Positions 37,812 through 49,158 of a stretch of 64,000 nt of DNA are shown here, in pieces. The notes beneath the pieces were generated by a model that was not told the DNA's origin, searched no databases, and saw nothing but the letters and a program-made list of their open reading frames with translations. Position numbers and translations under genes: made by a program. Position 1 is the first letter of the stretch. Each line of letters begins with the position of its first letter. Origin of the DNA: JBEVJK01 sp963791325 (lineage in GTDB: Bacteria > Pseudomonadota > Alphaproteobacteria > Rhizobiales > Rhizobiaceae); the NCBI GenBank assembly GCA_963791325.1, contig CAWBRU010000011.1, forward strand, positions 205,163-269,162, written 5' to 3'.

Positions 37812-38738
37812 ATGCAGCCGATCATCAGCGTTCGCGATCTCACCAAGACCTATGCGACCGGTTTCGAGGCGCTGAAGGGCGTCGACCTCGATGTCCGGAA
37901 GGGTGAGATCCTGGCATTGCTCGGCCCCAATGGAGCCGGCAAGACAACCCTCATCAACATCGTCTGCGGCATCGTCAATGCCAGCAGCGGCGAAGTGACC
38001 GTCGGCGGCCACGACATCGCCCATGACTACCGCAAGGCCCGGGCAATGATCGGCCTGGTGCCGCAAGAGCTGACCACCAACGCGTTCGAGACCGTGTGGT
38101 CCGACGTCTCCTTCAGCCGCGGCCTGTTCGGCAAGCGCCGCGATCCGGCCAAGATCGAGAAGCTGCTCAAGGACCTGTCGCTGTGGGACAAGAAGGACGC
38201 CAAGATCATCACTTTGTCGGGCGGGATGAAGCGGCGGGTGCTGATCGCCAAGGCCCTCTCGCACGAGCCGGAGATCCTGTTCCTCGACGAACCGACGGCC
38301 GGCGTCGACGTCGAGCTGCGGCGCGACATGTGGGACCTGGTGCGTGGGCTGCGCGAGACGGGCGTCACCGTCATTCTCACCACGCACTACATCGAGGAAG
38401 CCGAGGAGATGGCCGACCGCATCGGCATCATCGACAAGGGCCGGCTGGTCCTGGTCGAAGAGAAAGCGGAGCTGATGCGCAACCTCGGCAAGAAGGAACT
38501 CACCTTGCAATTGCAGGCACCGCTCGCGGCGCTGCCCAAATCGCTGTCGCCCTACCAGCTGGAACTCAAGGACGGCGGCAACGCAATGACCTTCACCTAC
38601 GATACCCAGGGCGACCGCACCGGGATCACTGCGCTGTTGCGCGACCTGAGCAAGGCCGGAATTCGCTTCAAGGATCTTCAGACCCGTCAGAGCTCGCTCG
38701 AAGATATCTTCGTCAGCCTGGTGCGGAGGCCGGAATGA
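37812..38738 (+). CDS. ABC-2 type transporter ATP-binding protein
   Basis: This 308-residue ATPase has Walker A GPNGAGKTT, the signature LSGGMKRRVLIAKAL, Walker B ILFLDEPTAGVD and the switch histidine in LTTHYIEEAEEMA. A C-terminal extension, from about residue 225, resembles the regulatory tail of NodI/CcmA-like multidrug or lipid exporters. It overlaps its permease gene by four bases. The substrate is unknown; families of this kind export drugs, polysaccharides or lipid-linked molecules. Confidence 0.93.
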   Translation: MQPIISVRDLTKTYATGFEALKGVDLDVRKGEILALLGPNGAGKTTLINIVCGIVNASSGEVTVGGHDIAHDYRKARAMIGLVPQELTTNAFETVWSDVSFSRGLFGKRRDPAKIEKLLKDLSLWDKKDAKIITLSGGMKRRVLIAKALSHEPEILFLDEPTAGVDVELRRDMWDLVRGLRETGVTVILTTHYIEEAEEMADRIGIIDKGRLVLVEEKAELMRNLGKKELTLQLQAPLAALPKSLSPYQLELKDGGNAMTFTYDTQGDRTGITALLRDLSKAGIRFKDLQTRQSSLEDIFVSLVRRPE

Positions 38739-39496
38739 ACTTCGAGGCGGTGCGGGCGATCTACATGTTCGAGATGGCGCGAACATTTCGGACACTCCTG
38801 CAGAGCATCGTCTCGCCGGTGATTTCCACCTCGCTCTATTTTGTTGTGTTCGGCGCCGCCATCGGCTCGCGCATCTCCGACATCGGCGGCGTCAGCTACG
38901 GCGCCTTCATCGTGCCGGGCCTGATCATGCTGTCGCTGCTCACCCAGAGCATCGCCAATGCCTCGTTCGGCATCTATTTTCCAAAATTCACCGGGACGAT
39001 CTACGAGCTGCTGTCGGCGCCGGTGTCCTATCTCGAGATCGTGCTGGCCTATGTCGGTGCTGCGGCCACCAAGTCGATCGTGCTCGGGCTGATCATCCTG
39101 GCAACGGCGTCGCTGTTCGTACCGCTGCACATCGAGCACCCGCTATGGATGGCGCTGTTTCTGGTGCTCACCTCGGTCACGTTCAGCCTGTTCGGCTTCA
39201 TCATCGGAATCTGGGCCGACGGTTTTGAGAAGCTGCAGCTGGTGCCGCTGCTGATCATCACGCCATTGACCTTCCTCGGCGGCAGCTTCTATTCCATCGA
39301 AATGCTGCCGCCGGTGTGGCAGACGGTGACGCTGTTCAACCCGGTCGTCTACCTGATCAGCGGCTTTCGCTGGAGCTTCATCGGCAAGGCGGATGTCGGG
39401 CTGGGCGTCAGCCTGACCATGACGCTGGTGTTCCTCTTCGCCTGCCTGGCGATCGTGGCCTGGATCTTCCGCACCGGCTACCGCTTGAAGGCCTGA
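38735..39496 (+). CDS. ABC-2 type transporter permease
   Basis: This 253-residue membrane protein has six predicted helices, with the ABC-2 signature LVPLLIITPLTFLGGSFYSI followed by LPPVWQTVTLFNPVVYLISG. It pairs with the upstream ATPase through a four-base ATGA overlap and would form a dimeric exporter. The C-terminus ends FRTGYRLKA. A palindromic repeat follows immediately, before lysC. Confidence 0.92.
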   Translation: MNFEAVRAIYMFEMARTFRTLLQSIVSPVISTSLYFVVFGAAIGSRISDIGGVSYGAFIVPGLIMLSLLTQSIANASFGIYFPKFTGTIYELLSAPVSYLEIVLAYVGAAATKSIVLGLIILATASLFVPLHIEHPLWMALFLVLTSVTFSLFGFIIGIWADGFEKLQLVPLLIITPLTFLGGSFYSIEMLPPVWQTVTLFNPVVYLISGFRWSFIGKADVGLGVSLTMTLVFLFACLAIVAWIFRTGYRLKA

Positions 39497-39500
39497 GCCT

Positions 39501-39564
39501 AACCCCTTGCTTTGCCGCAATTCCGAACGGAAAACCGGCTTTTACTTTTGCTGGAATTGCTCTA
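39501..39564. repeat. Palindromic intergenic repeat, copy 3
   Basis: The arms are GCAATTCC (39517 to 39524) and GGAATTGC (39553 to 39560), with the shared ACGGAAAACCGG block between them and CTCTA at the end. It lies between the ABC permease and lysC on the same strand. Copies 2 and 3 bracket the ubiG plus ABC transporter segment. Confidence 0.8.
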
Positions 39565-39648
39565 TGGAGGCCGCGCATTCGCGCCCTGATCATTTCGGGG
39601 CGCTTTCGTTTCGGGCGCCGACGGCCCGCGGAGGAACAATCGCTTTCC

Positions 39649-40902
39649 ATGGCGCGCATCGTGATGAAATTCGGCGGAACCTCCGTCGCCGACATCAGCC
39701 GCATCCGCAATGTCGCGCGCCACGTCAAGCGGGAGGTCGACGCCGGCAACGAGGTGGCGGTGGTGGTCTCGGCGATGTCGGGCAAGACCAACGAGCTCGT
39801 CGCCTGGACCCGCGAGACCGCGCCGATGCACGACGCGCGCGAATACGACACCGTCGTCGCGGCGGGGGAGCAGATCACCTCCGGCCTGCTCGCCATCGCC
39901 CTGCAGACGGCCGGGGTCGAGGCCCGCTCCTGGCAAGGCTGGCAGCTGCCGATCCGGACCGACAGCGCCCATGGCGCCGCACGCATCACCGAAATCTGCG
40001 GCGACGAGCTGATCGCCCGGTTCGGTAAGGGCCAGGTCGCTGTCATCTCCGGCTTCCAGGGGCTGGGGCCGGACAACCGCATCGCCACGCTCGGCCGCGG
40101 CGGCTCCGATACCAGCGCGGTGGCGATCGCTGCCGCCATCAAGGCGGACCGCTGCGACATCTATACCGATGTCGATGGGGTCTATACCACCGATCCGCGG
40201 ATCGAACCCAAAGCGCGACGGCTGGCCAAGATCTCGTTCGAGGAAATGCTCGAGATGGCTTCGTTGGGCGCCAAGGTGCTGCAGGTGCGCTCGGTCGAGC
40301 TTGCCATGGTGCATCGGGTGCGCACCTTCGTCCGCTCGTCGTTCGACGATCCCGACGACCCCAGGCTGGCGGGGCTCGCAGACCCGCCGGGAACGCTTAT
40401 TTGCGACGAGGATGAAATCGTGGAACAGCAGGTCGTGACCGGCATCGCCTATGCCAAGGACGAGGCGCAGATCTCGCTCAGGCGGGTGGCCGACCGCCCC
40501 GGGGTGGCCGCAGCGATCTTCGGGCCGCTCGCCGAAGCCCATATCAATGTCGACATGATCGTGCAGAACATCTCCGAGGACGGCAAATTCACCGACATGA
40601 CGTTCACGGTGCCGTCAGGCGATGTGGATAAGGCCCTGGCCGTGCTCGAAAAAGTCAAGGCCAGCATCGGCTTCGACGTGATCCAGCATGACGAGGGCAT
40701 GTCCAAGGTCTCGGTGATCGGCATCGGCATGAGGAGCCATGCCGGCGTTGCGGCGACCGCGTTCAAGGCGCTTGCCGACCGGTCGATCAACATTCGTGCC
40801 ATCACCACCTCGGAGATCAAGATCTCGATCCTGATCGACGGCCCGTATACGGAACTTGCGGTTCGCACTTTGCATTCCGTGTACGGTCTGGATAAGCAGT
40901 AG
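39649..40902 (+). CDS. lysC: Aspartate kinase
   Basis: This 417-residue enzyme is the first step of Lys, Thr and Met synthesis. The N-terminal kinase motif MKFGGTSVADISRI and the aspartate-binding block GRGGSDTSAVAIAAAI are intact. The C-terminal regulatory half has two ACT domains, with VADRPGVAAAIFGPLAEAHI and MRSHAGVAATAFKALADRSI, so feedback inhibition by lysine or threonine is expected. The start fits MARIVMKFGGTSV, which is standard for the alphaproteobacterial enzyme. Confidence 0.97.
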   Translation: MARIVMKFGGTSVADISRIRNVARHVKREVDAGNEVAVVVSAMSGKTNELVAWTRETAPMHDAREYDTVVAAGEQITSGLLAIALQTAGVEARSWQGWQLPIRTDSAHGAARITEICGDELIARFGKGQVAVISGFQGLGPDNRIATLGRGGSDTSAVAIAAAIKADRCDIYTDVDGVYTTDPRIEPKARRLAKISFEEMLEMASLGAKVLQVRSVELAMVHRVRTFVRSSFDDPDDPRLAGLADPPGTLICDEDEIVEQQVVTGIAYAKDEAQISLRRVADRPGVAAAIFGPLAEAHINVDMIVQNISEDGKFTDMTFTVPSGDVDKALAVLEKVKASIGFDVIQHDEGMSKVSVIGIGMRSHAGVAATAFKALADRSINIRAITTSEIKISILIDGPYTELAVRTLHSVYGLDKQ

Positions 40903-40964
40903 TTCAGTCGATAATCAGTCCCGGCCTCTCGACCTTCCGGATCGGCGGGCCGCCGGAGAGCCCG

Positions 40965-43235
40965 ATGCGAGACATGGCCGCCGGACCGCGGGTGCTTCTG
41001 AGACGGCTTCGCGAGCTCATGGCCGAGCCGCTCGAACCGCAGGAGCGGCTTGACCGCATCGTCCGCGAAATCGCCCAGAACATGGTCGCCGAAGTGTGCT
41101 CGCTCTACGTGCTACGGGCCGATTCGGTGCTCGAGCTCTACGCCACCGAGGGCTTGAACCCTGGCTCGGTCCACCTGGCCCAGCTCAAACTTGGGGAAGG
41201 CCTGGTCGGCACGATTGCGGCCAGCGCCCGGCCGCTGAACCTGTCGGATGCCCAGAAGCATCCGGCCTTCGCCTACCTGCCGGAGACCGGCGAGGAGGTC
41301 TACAACTCCTTCCTCGGCGTGCCGGTGCTGCGTGCCGGACGCACATTGGGTGTACTCGACGTCCAGAACCGGACCAAGCGGCACTACCGCGACGACGAGG
41401 TCGAGGCACTGGAAACCACGGCGATGGTGATCGCCGAGATGATCGCCACCGGCGATCTCGCCCGGCTGACCCGGCCGGGGCTGGAGCTTGATCTGCGCCG
41501 CCCGGCGAGCTTCACCGGGCTGTCGTTCAACGAGGGCGTCGGCCTCGGCCATGTGGTGCTGCACGAGCCGCGTATCGTCGTCACCAATCTGTTCAACGAA
41601 GACAGCGACGAGGAAATGCGCCGCCTGGAAGCGGCGCTGGGCTCGCTCAGGCTGTCGATCGACGACATGCTGTCGCGCCGCGACGTCGCCTTCGAAGGCG
41701 AGCACCGCGCCGTCCTCGAGGCCTACCGGATGTTCGCCAACGACCGCGGCTGGGTGCGCCGGCTCGACGAGGCGGTGCGCAATGGGCTCACCGCGGAAGC
41801 TGCGGTCGAGAAGGTGCAGAGCGACATGCGCGCCCGCATGCTGCACATGACCGACCCCTATCTGCGCGAGCGGATGAGCGATTTCGACGACCTCGCCAAC
41901 CGGCTGCTGCGGCAGCTGATGGGCCACGGGCCCGAGGTGCTGGCCGCGACCTTGCCCAAGGACGCCATCATCGTCGCCCGCTCGATGGGCGCAGCCGAGC
42001 TGCTCGACTACCCGCGCGACCGGCTGCGCGGGCTGGTCCTGGAAGACGGCGCGATCACCAGCCATGTCGTCATCGTGGCGCGCGCCATGGGCATTCCGGT
42101 CGCCGGCCAGGTCAAGGGCGCCGTGTCGATGTCGGAAAACGGCGATGCGGTGATCGTCGATGGCGACGAAGGCCGCATTCACCTGCGGCCGCAATCCGAT
42201 GTCGAGGCGGCCTATGCCGAGAAGGTGCGCTTCCGCGCCCGGCGCCAGGAGCTTTACCGGGAGCTGCGCAAGCGGCCGTCGGCCACCAAGGACGGCACCC
42301 CGGTCGATCTGCTGATGAATGCGGGACTGGCCGTCGACCTGCCGCAGCTGGCCGAATCGGGTGCTGCCGGCATCGGCCTGTTCCGCACCGAGCTGCAATT
42401 CATGGTCGCGGCGACCTTTCCGCGCGCCGAGGCGCAGGAGCGGCTCTATCGCGATGTGCTCGATGCGGCCCGCGGCCGGCCGGTGACGTTCCGCACCATC
42501 GATATCGGCGGCGACAAGGTGCTGCCCTATTTCAAGAGCGTGGCGCATGAGGAGAACCCGGCGCTCGGCTGGCGGGCGATCCGGCTCACCCTTGACCGTC
42601 CGGCGCTGCTGCGCACGCAGGTCCGGGCGCTGCTCAAGGCCGCAGGCGGACGTGAGCTCAGGCTGATGCTGCCGATGGTCACCGAAATCGGAGAGATCAT
42701 GCAGGCCCGCGAGGTGATCGACCGCGAGGTCCGCCATCTCTCCCGCTTCGCGCACAATCTGCCGACGCTGCTTAAGCTGGGCGCCATGGTCGAGGTGCCT
42801 TCGCTGTTGTGGCAGCTCGACGAACTCATGCGCACCGTCGACTTCGTCTCGGTCGGCTCCAACGACCTGTTCCAGTTCGTCATGGCGACCGACCGCGGCA
42901 ATACCCAGCTCGCCGAGCGCTTCGATCCGCTGTCGGTGCCGTTCCTGCGCGCGCTCAAGCAGATCGTCGACGCGGGCAACCGGGTCGGTACCCCCGTCAC
43001 CCTCTGCGGCGAACTGGCCGGCCGGCCGATCTCGGCCATGGCCCTGCTCGGCATCGGCTACCGCTCGATTTCGATGTCGCCGGCCTCGATCGGACCGGTC
43101 AAGGCGATGCTTACCGAGCTGCCGCTCGACCAGCTGACGGCGATGCTCGAAACCTCGCTCGCCCATCCCAACGCCACACGCAACGTCCGCGCCGATCTGG
43201 TCGGCTTTGCCGAGACGCACAACATCCCGCTTTAG
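40965..43235 (+). CDS. ptsP: Phosphoenolpyruvate-protein phosphotransferase PtsP (nitrogen PTS enzyme I)
   Basis: This 756-residue protein has an N-terminal GAF domain (about residues 15 to 160, including LGEGLVGTIAASARPLNLSD), then the enzyme I core. The phosphorylated histidine is in GAITSHVVIVARAMGIPVAG. The PEP-binding barrel carries GIGLFRTELQFMVA, FRTIDIGGDKVLPYF and VGSNDLFQFVMATDRGN. It starts the regulatory phosphotransfer chain PtsP, NPr, EIIA-Ntr. The order lysC, ptsP, prfA, prmC is standard for the group. Confidence 0.97.
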   Translation: MRDMAAGPRVLLRRLRELMAEPLEPQERLDRIVREIAQNMVAEVCSLYVLRADSVLELYATEGLNPGSVHLAQLKLGEGLVGTIAASARPLNLSDAQKHPAFAYLPETGEEVYNSFLGVPVLRAGRTLGVLDVQNRTKRHYRDDEVEALETTAMVIAEMIATGDLARLTRPGLELDLRRPASFTGLSFNEGVGLGHVVLHEPRIVVTNLFNEDSDEEMRRLEAALGSLRLSIDDMLSRRDVAFEGEHRAVLEAYRMFANDRGWVRRLDEAVRNGLTAEAAVEKVQSDMRARMLHMTDPYLRERMSDFDDLANRLLRQLMGHGPEVLAATLPKDAIIVARSMGAAELLDYPRDRLRGLVLEDGAITSHVVIVARAMGIPVAGQVKGAVSMSENGDAVIVDGDEGRIHLRPQSDVEAAYAEKVRFRARRQELYRELRKRPSATKDGTPVDLLMNAGLAVDLPQLAESGAAGIGLFRTELQFMVAATFPRAEAQERLYRDVLDAARGRPVTFRTIDIGGDKVLPYFKSVAHEENPALGWRAIRLTLDRPALLRTQVRALLKAAGGRELRLMLPMVTEIGEIMQAREVIDREVRHLSRFAHNLPTLLKLGAMVEVPSLLWQLDELMRTVDFVSVGSNDLFQFVMATDRGNTQLAERFDPLSVPFLRALKQIVDAGNRVGTPVTLCGELAGRPISAMALLGIGYRSISMSPASIGPVKAMLTELPLDQLTAMLETSLAHPNATRNVRADLVGFAETHNIPL

Positions 43236-43238
43236 CCG

Positions 43239-44315
43239 ATGATCAATCTGCCGCGCGAGCGCATGGACCAGGTGGTGAAGCGTTTCGACATGCTCGAAGC
43301 GCTGATGGCTGCCGGCCCCGGCCCGGAAGACTATGTCCGCATGGCCTCCGAATATTCGGAGATCCAGGACGTGGCCATCCAGGTGCGGGCGCTGCGCGCG
43401 GCCGAAGGCGAGCGGCGCGACCTCGAGGCGATGATTGCCGATCCGGCGACGGACCGCGACATGAGGGCGCTGGCGGAAGCCGACCTGCCGGCGGTCGAAG
43501 AGCGAATCGAGGCGCTGCAATCGGCGATCCAGCTCCTGCTGCTGCCGCGCGATGCCGCCGATGAGCGCAGCGCCATCCTGGAGATTCGCGCCGGCACCGG
43601 CGGCGACGAGGCTGCGCTGTTCGCCGGCGACCTCTTCCGCATGTATGAGCGCTACGCCGCCACCCAGGGCTGGAAGATGGAGGTGGTCTCGGCAAGCGAG
43701 GGCGAGGTCGGCGGCTTCAAGGAGATCATCGCCTCGGTGTCGGGCAGAGGCGTGTTCGCCAAGCTCAAATTCGAATCCGGCGTGCACCGGGTGCAGCGGG
43801 TGCCGGCGACCGAGGGCAGCGGCCGTATCCACACCTCGGCCGCGACCGTGGCGGTGTTGCCGGAGGCCGAGGAGGTCGATGTCGAGATCCGGCCGGAGGA
43901 CATCCGCATCGACACCATGCGGGCCTCCGGGGCAGGCGGCCAGCACGTCAATACCACCGACTCGGCGGTGCGGATCACCCACCTGCCGAGCGGCATCGTC
44001 GTCACTCAGGCGGAGAAATCGCAGCACCAGAACCGCGCCCGCGCCATGCAGATCCTGCGGGCCCGGCTGTTTGACCAGGAGCGGACGAAAGCGGCCGAGG
44101 AGCGGTCCGAATCGCGCCGGCTGCAGGTCGGCTCGGGTGATCGCTCCGAGCGGATACGCACCTACAATTTCCCGCAGGGGCGGGTGAGCGACCACCGCAT
44201 CAATCTGACGCTCTACAAGCTCGACCGCGTCATGGAAGGCGAGCTCGACGAACTGGTCACGGCGCTGATCGCGGACCAGCAATCCAGGCTGCTCGCCGAA
44301 CAGGTCGATGGCTGA
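43239..44315 (+). CDS. prfA: Peptide chain release factor 1
   Basis: This 358-residue release factor recognises UAA and UAG. The stop-codon reading tripeptide PAT is at residues 189 to 191 in VQRVPATEGSGRIHTS. The peptidyl-hydrolysis GGQ lies at 233 to 235 in SGAGGQHVNTTDSAVR. It begins three bases after the ptsP stop and overlaps prmC, whose product methylates this GGQ glutamine. Confidence 0.98.
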   Translation: MINLPRERMDQVVKRFDMLEALMAAGPGPEDYVRMASEYSEIQDVAIQVRALRAAEGERRDLEAMIADPATDRDMRALAEADLPAVEERIEALQSAIQLLLLPRDAADERSAILEIRAGTGGDEAALFAGDLFRMYERYAATQGWKMEVVSASEGEVGGFKEIIASVSGRGVFAKLKFESGVHRVQRVPATEGSGRIHTSAATVAVLPEAEEVDVEIRPEDIRIDTMRASGAGGQHVNTTDSAVRITHLPSGIVVTQAEKSQHQNRARAMQILRARLFDQERTKAAEERSESRRLQVGSGDRSERIRTYNFPQGRVSDHRINLTLYKLDRVMEGELDELVTALIADQQSRLLAEQVDG

Positions 44316-45177
44316 GGACGGCCGCACGACACTATCCGGCCTGATCCGCGCAGTGCAGAAGATGTTGACGGACGCGGCGATCCCCGAGGCTGCACTCGAT
44401 GGCCGGCTGATCGTCGAGCACGTCACCGCCACTACGCGGACCGATGCCGTGGCCCGCCCCGACCGTTTGGTCGATCCCGGCCAAGCTGCCGCGGCGCATG
44501 CCGCAGTCGCCAGGCGCGTCGGCGGCGAGCCGGTGCACCGGATCCTGGGCTGGCGCGACTTTCACGGCCTGCGCCTGTCGCTGTCGGCCGAGACATTGGA
44601 GCCGCGGCAGGACACCGAAGCCGTTGTCGAGGCCGTTCTGCCGTCGGTCCTCGGTGCAATCGAGCGGTTCGGCACCTGCCGCATTCTCGATCTCGGCACG
44701 GGTACGGGCGCCATTGCGCTGGCGCTGCTGAAAGAGGCTCGTGCGGCGCGCGCCGACGGCGCCGATATTTCCGAGGAGGCGCTGCGCACGGCAGTCCGCA
44801 ACGCCACTGCCGCAGGCCTTTCAGGCCGCTTCCGCCCGGTGCTGTCGGACTGGTATTCCGCGACGGAAGGTCGCTATCATGTTATCGTCTCAAATCCTCC
44901 CTATATAAGGACCGAGGAGCTTGGCGCCTTGCAGCGCGAGGTCCGCCAGTGGGACCCCATCCGGGCACTGGACGGAGGCACCGACGGATTGAATGCCTTT
45001 CGAACCATCGCAGCCGGGGCGAGCCTCCATCTCGAGGTTGGCGGCCGGGTTGCGGTCGAGATCGGCTACGACCAGAAATGCGACGTCGTCAGCCTGTTTG
45101 GCCGGGCGGGGTTCCGGCTGATCGAGTCGAAACGCGACTTGCCGGGCCAGGATCGTGCGCTCGTCTTCGGCCGCTGA
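44308..45177 (+). CDS. prmC: Release factor glutamine methyltransferase PrmC
   Basis: This 289-residue enzyme methylates the glutamine of the GGQ motif in release factors. It shows the SAM loop ILDLGTGTGAIALALL and the catalytic NPPY at residues 196 to 199 in VSNPPYIRTEEL, plus the N-terminal helical domain with HRILGWRDFHGL. It overlaps prfA by eight bases, ensuring joint expression with its substrate. Confidence 0.97.
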   Translation: MAEDGRTTLSGLIRAVQKMLTDAAIPEAALDGRLIVEHVTATTRTDAVARPDRLVDPGQAAAAHAAVARRVGGEPVHRILGWRDFHGLRLSLSAETLEPRQDTEAVVEAVLPSVLGAIERFGTCRILDLGTGTGAIALALLKEARAARADGADISEEALRTAVRNATAAGLSGRFRPVLSDWYSATEGRYHVIVSNPPYIRTEELGALQREVRQWDPIRALDGGTDGLNAFRTIAAGASLHLEVGGRVAVEIGYDQKCDVVSLFGRAGFRLIESKRDLPGQDRALVFGR

Positions 45178-45480
45178 GGCCGGGCAGATCGGAAAAATCA
45201 CTTGGCAATCGGCTGGAATGTCGATAGGGTCAAGCAGCCGGATGAGACGAAGCAGGCAGTGCTGTTATCGATTCGGTTTCCGTAGAGACAAGCTGCCTTC
45301 TTGCGTATGCGACGCCTTCAGCTTCGTGCGGGGATCGTCCGGCAAGTGACATGAACCTGATGGAAGGGCACGTGGCGCCAGCGCAACCGATGCGGGCGAA
45401 CACCGGCAAAGCAGACAGAACGGCTGACCGCTGATGGTCGTTGCCGTACGCCGATCATTTTCAACGTTGAAGAGAATCTA
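45178..45480. other. Intergenic region between prmC and DUF4167 gene
   Basis: In these 303 bases I see no convincing gene on either strand, no tRNA and no strong terminator. It presumably holds the promoter and leader of the DUF4167 gene. Short open frames here have neither good ribosome sites nor recognisable products. Confidence 0.5.
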
Positions 45481-46194
45481 ATGAGGCCACAACAGCAGAA
45501 CCGCCGTATGCGGGGTCGCAACAATAACAACAACAACAATAACAACCGTAAGGGGCCCAACCCGCTGACCCGCAACTACGAGAGCAACGGCCCAGACGTG
45601 AAAATCCGCGGCTCAGCTCAGCAGATCGCCGAGAAATATGCCACGCTTGCCCGTGATGCTCATAGCTCCGGTGACCGCGTGATGGCTGAGAACTATCTCC
45701 AGCACGCCGAGCACTACAATCGCATCATTGCCGCCGCCCAGGCGCAGATGCCGATCCAGCACATTCGCGACGTTCGCGACGACCTCGACGATGACGGCGA
45801 AGACGACCTCGACGGCATCGGCGGCTTGCCAGGGCAGCCGGCCAATGAGGCCGCCCCGCTCAACAATGGCTCGGGCCCGCAACCGATCATCGAGGGAACG
45901 CCCGCCGAGGTGGCCCTCAACCAGGAGGGTTTGCCGCAATCCAACCCGGAGCGCCGCGAACACCAGGGCACCAATGGCGGCTATGCCGGCAATGTCGAGA
46001 ACGGTGATGAGCAAGGGCGCCGCCCGCGACGTCCCCGGCGCGGCCGCAACCGTCCCGACCAGCCGGAAGGCCAGGCGGCCGGCAGCGGCTTTCCGGCCGG
46101 TGAAGCGTCCGACTTTGCCGGCGGCGAACCGGCAGGCGAGGACGACGGCGCGCCTGCGGAGGGTGGCTCGGCGCTCGCCGACGCCGACCGCTGA
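45481..46194 (+). CDS. DUF4167 domain-containing protein
   Basis: This 237-residue protein of an alphaproteobacterial family starts MRPQQQNRRMRGR and then runs into nine consecutive asparagines. The conserved core follows: NYESNGPDVKIRGSAQQIAE and HSSGDRVMAENYLQHAEHYN. The C-terminal half is low-complexity, acidic and then Arg/Pro-rich (RRPRRPRRGRNRP), suggesting nucleic acid binding and disorder. Its function is unknown. It lies between prmC and clpB as in related genomes and is followed by a strong terminator. Confidence 0.9.
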   Translation: MRPQQQNRRMRGRNNNNNNNNNRKGPNPLTRNYESNGPDVKIRGSAQQIAEKYATLARDAHSSGDRVMAENYLQHAEHYNRIIAAAQAQMPIQHIRDVRDDLDDDGEDDLDGIGGLPGQPANEAAPLNNGSGPQPIIEGTPAEVALNQEGLPQSNPERREHQGTNGGYAGNVENGDEQGRRPRRPRRGRNRPDQPEGQAAGSGFPAGEASDFAGGEPAGEDDGAPAEGGSALADADR

Positions 46195-46229
46195 TCAGCC
46201 GGCCCGGCTCACCGGAATCAAGCTTTGCA

Positions 46230-46276
46230 AGCGGCGGCGGACGAGGCTGGAAACGCCTCGCGCAGCCGCTTTTTTG
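46230..46276 (+). terminator. Rho-independent terminator after DUF4167 gene
   Basis: The stem is AGCGGC, a short bulge, CGAGGC, a loop TGGAAAC, GCCTCG, a short bulge, then GCCGCT running into six T residues. It lies 36 bases past the stop codon and separates this unit from the heat-shock promoter of clpB. Confidence 0.88.
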
Positions 46277-46288
46277 TTGCTTTCGGAT

Positions 46289-46319
46289 CCCTTGAGGATC
46301 AACCATCCTTCCCCCATAT
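46289..46319 (+). promoter_or_regulatory. Probable RpoH (sigma-32) heat-shock promoter of clpB
   Basis: The -35 region CCCTTGAGG (46289 to 46297) and -10 region CCCCATAT (46312 to 46319) are separated by 14 bases. They closely fit the alphaproteobacterial RpoH pattern CTTGAA, 13 to 15 bases, CCCCATNT. It is about 90 bases upstream of clpB, a classic RpoH target. Confidence 0.8.
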
Positions 46320-46411
46320 GAGGGGTGAACTGGACCCGGCTCAACGAGCGGGTTCGTCACCCAATACTGACCCGGTGCTGCAAAGCAGGCCGGCGAAGGG
46401 AAGGAGACAAC

Positions 46412-49021
<2,610 letters not shown>

Positions 49022-49044
49022 GCAGCCGGCTCGCAAGACCAGAG

Positions 49045-49069
49045 AATGGCCGCCTTGGGCGGCCATTTT
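49045..49069 (+). terminator. Rho-independent terminator after clpB
   Basis: A perfect 10-base stem, AATGGCCGCC and GGCGGCCATT with a TTG loop, leads into TTTT. It lies 24 bases past the clpB stop. Confidence 0.85.
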
Positions 49070-49158
49070 CATGCCCGGTTCATCTTTGATGGTCCAGGTT
49101 ATCGAATCACGCTTCGGCCGGGCTGCCGGGCGCCCGGCTGGAGATCGAAGAGAGAGCC

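Noticed and set aside
41112..44432. A very long minus-strand open frame opposite ptsP, prfA and the start of prmC
   Set aside because: It is the antisense shadow of three clearly conserved plus-strand genes. Its protein is rich in Arg, His and Asp with no recognisable domain, as expected from high-GC codon bias.
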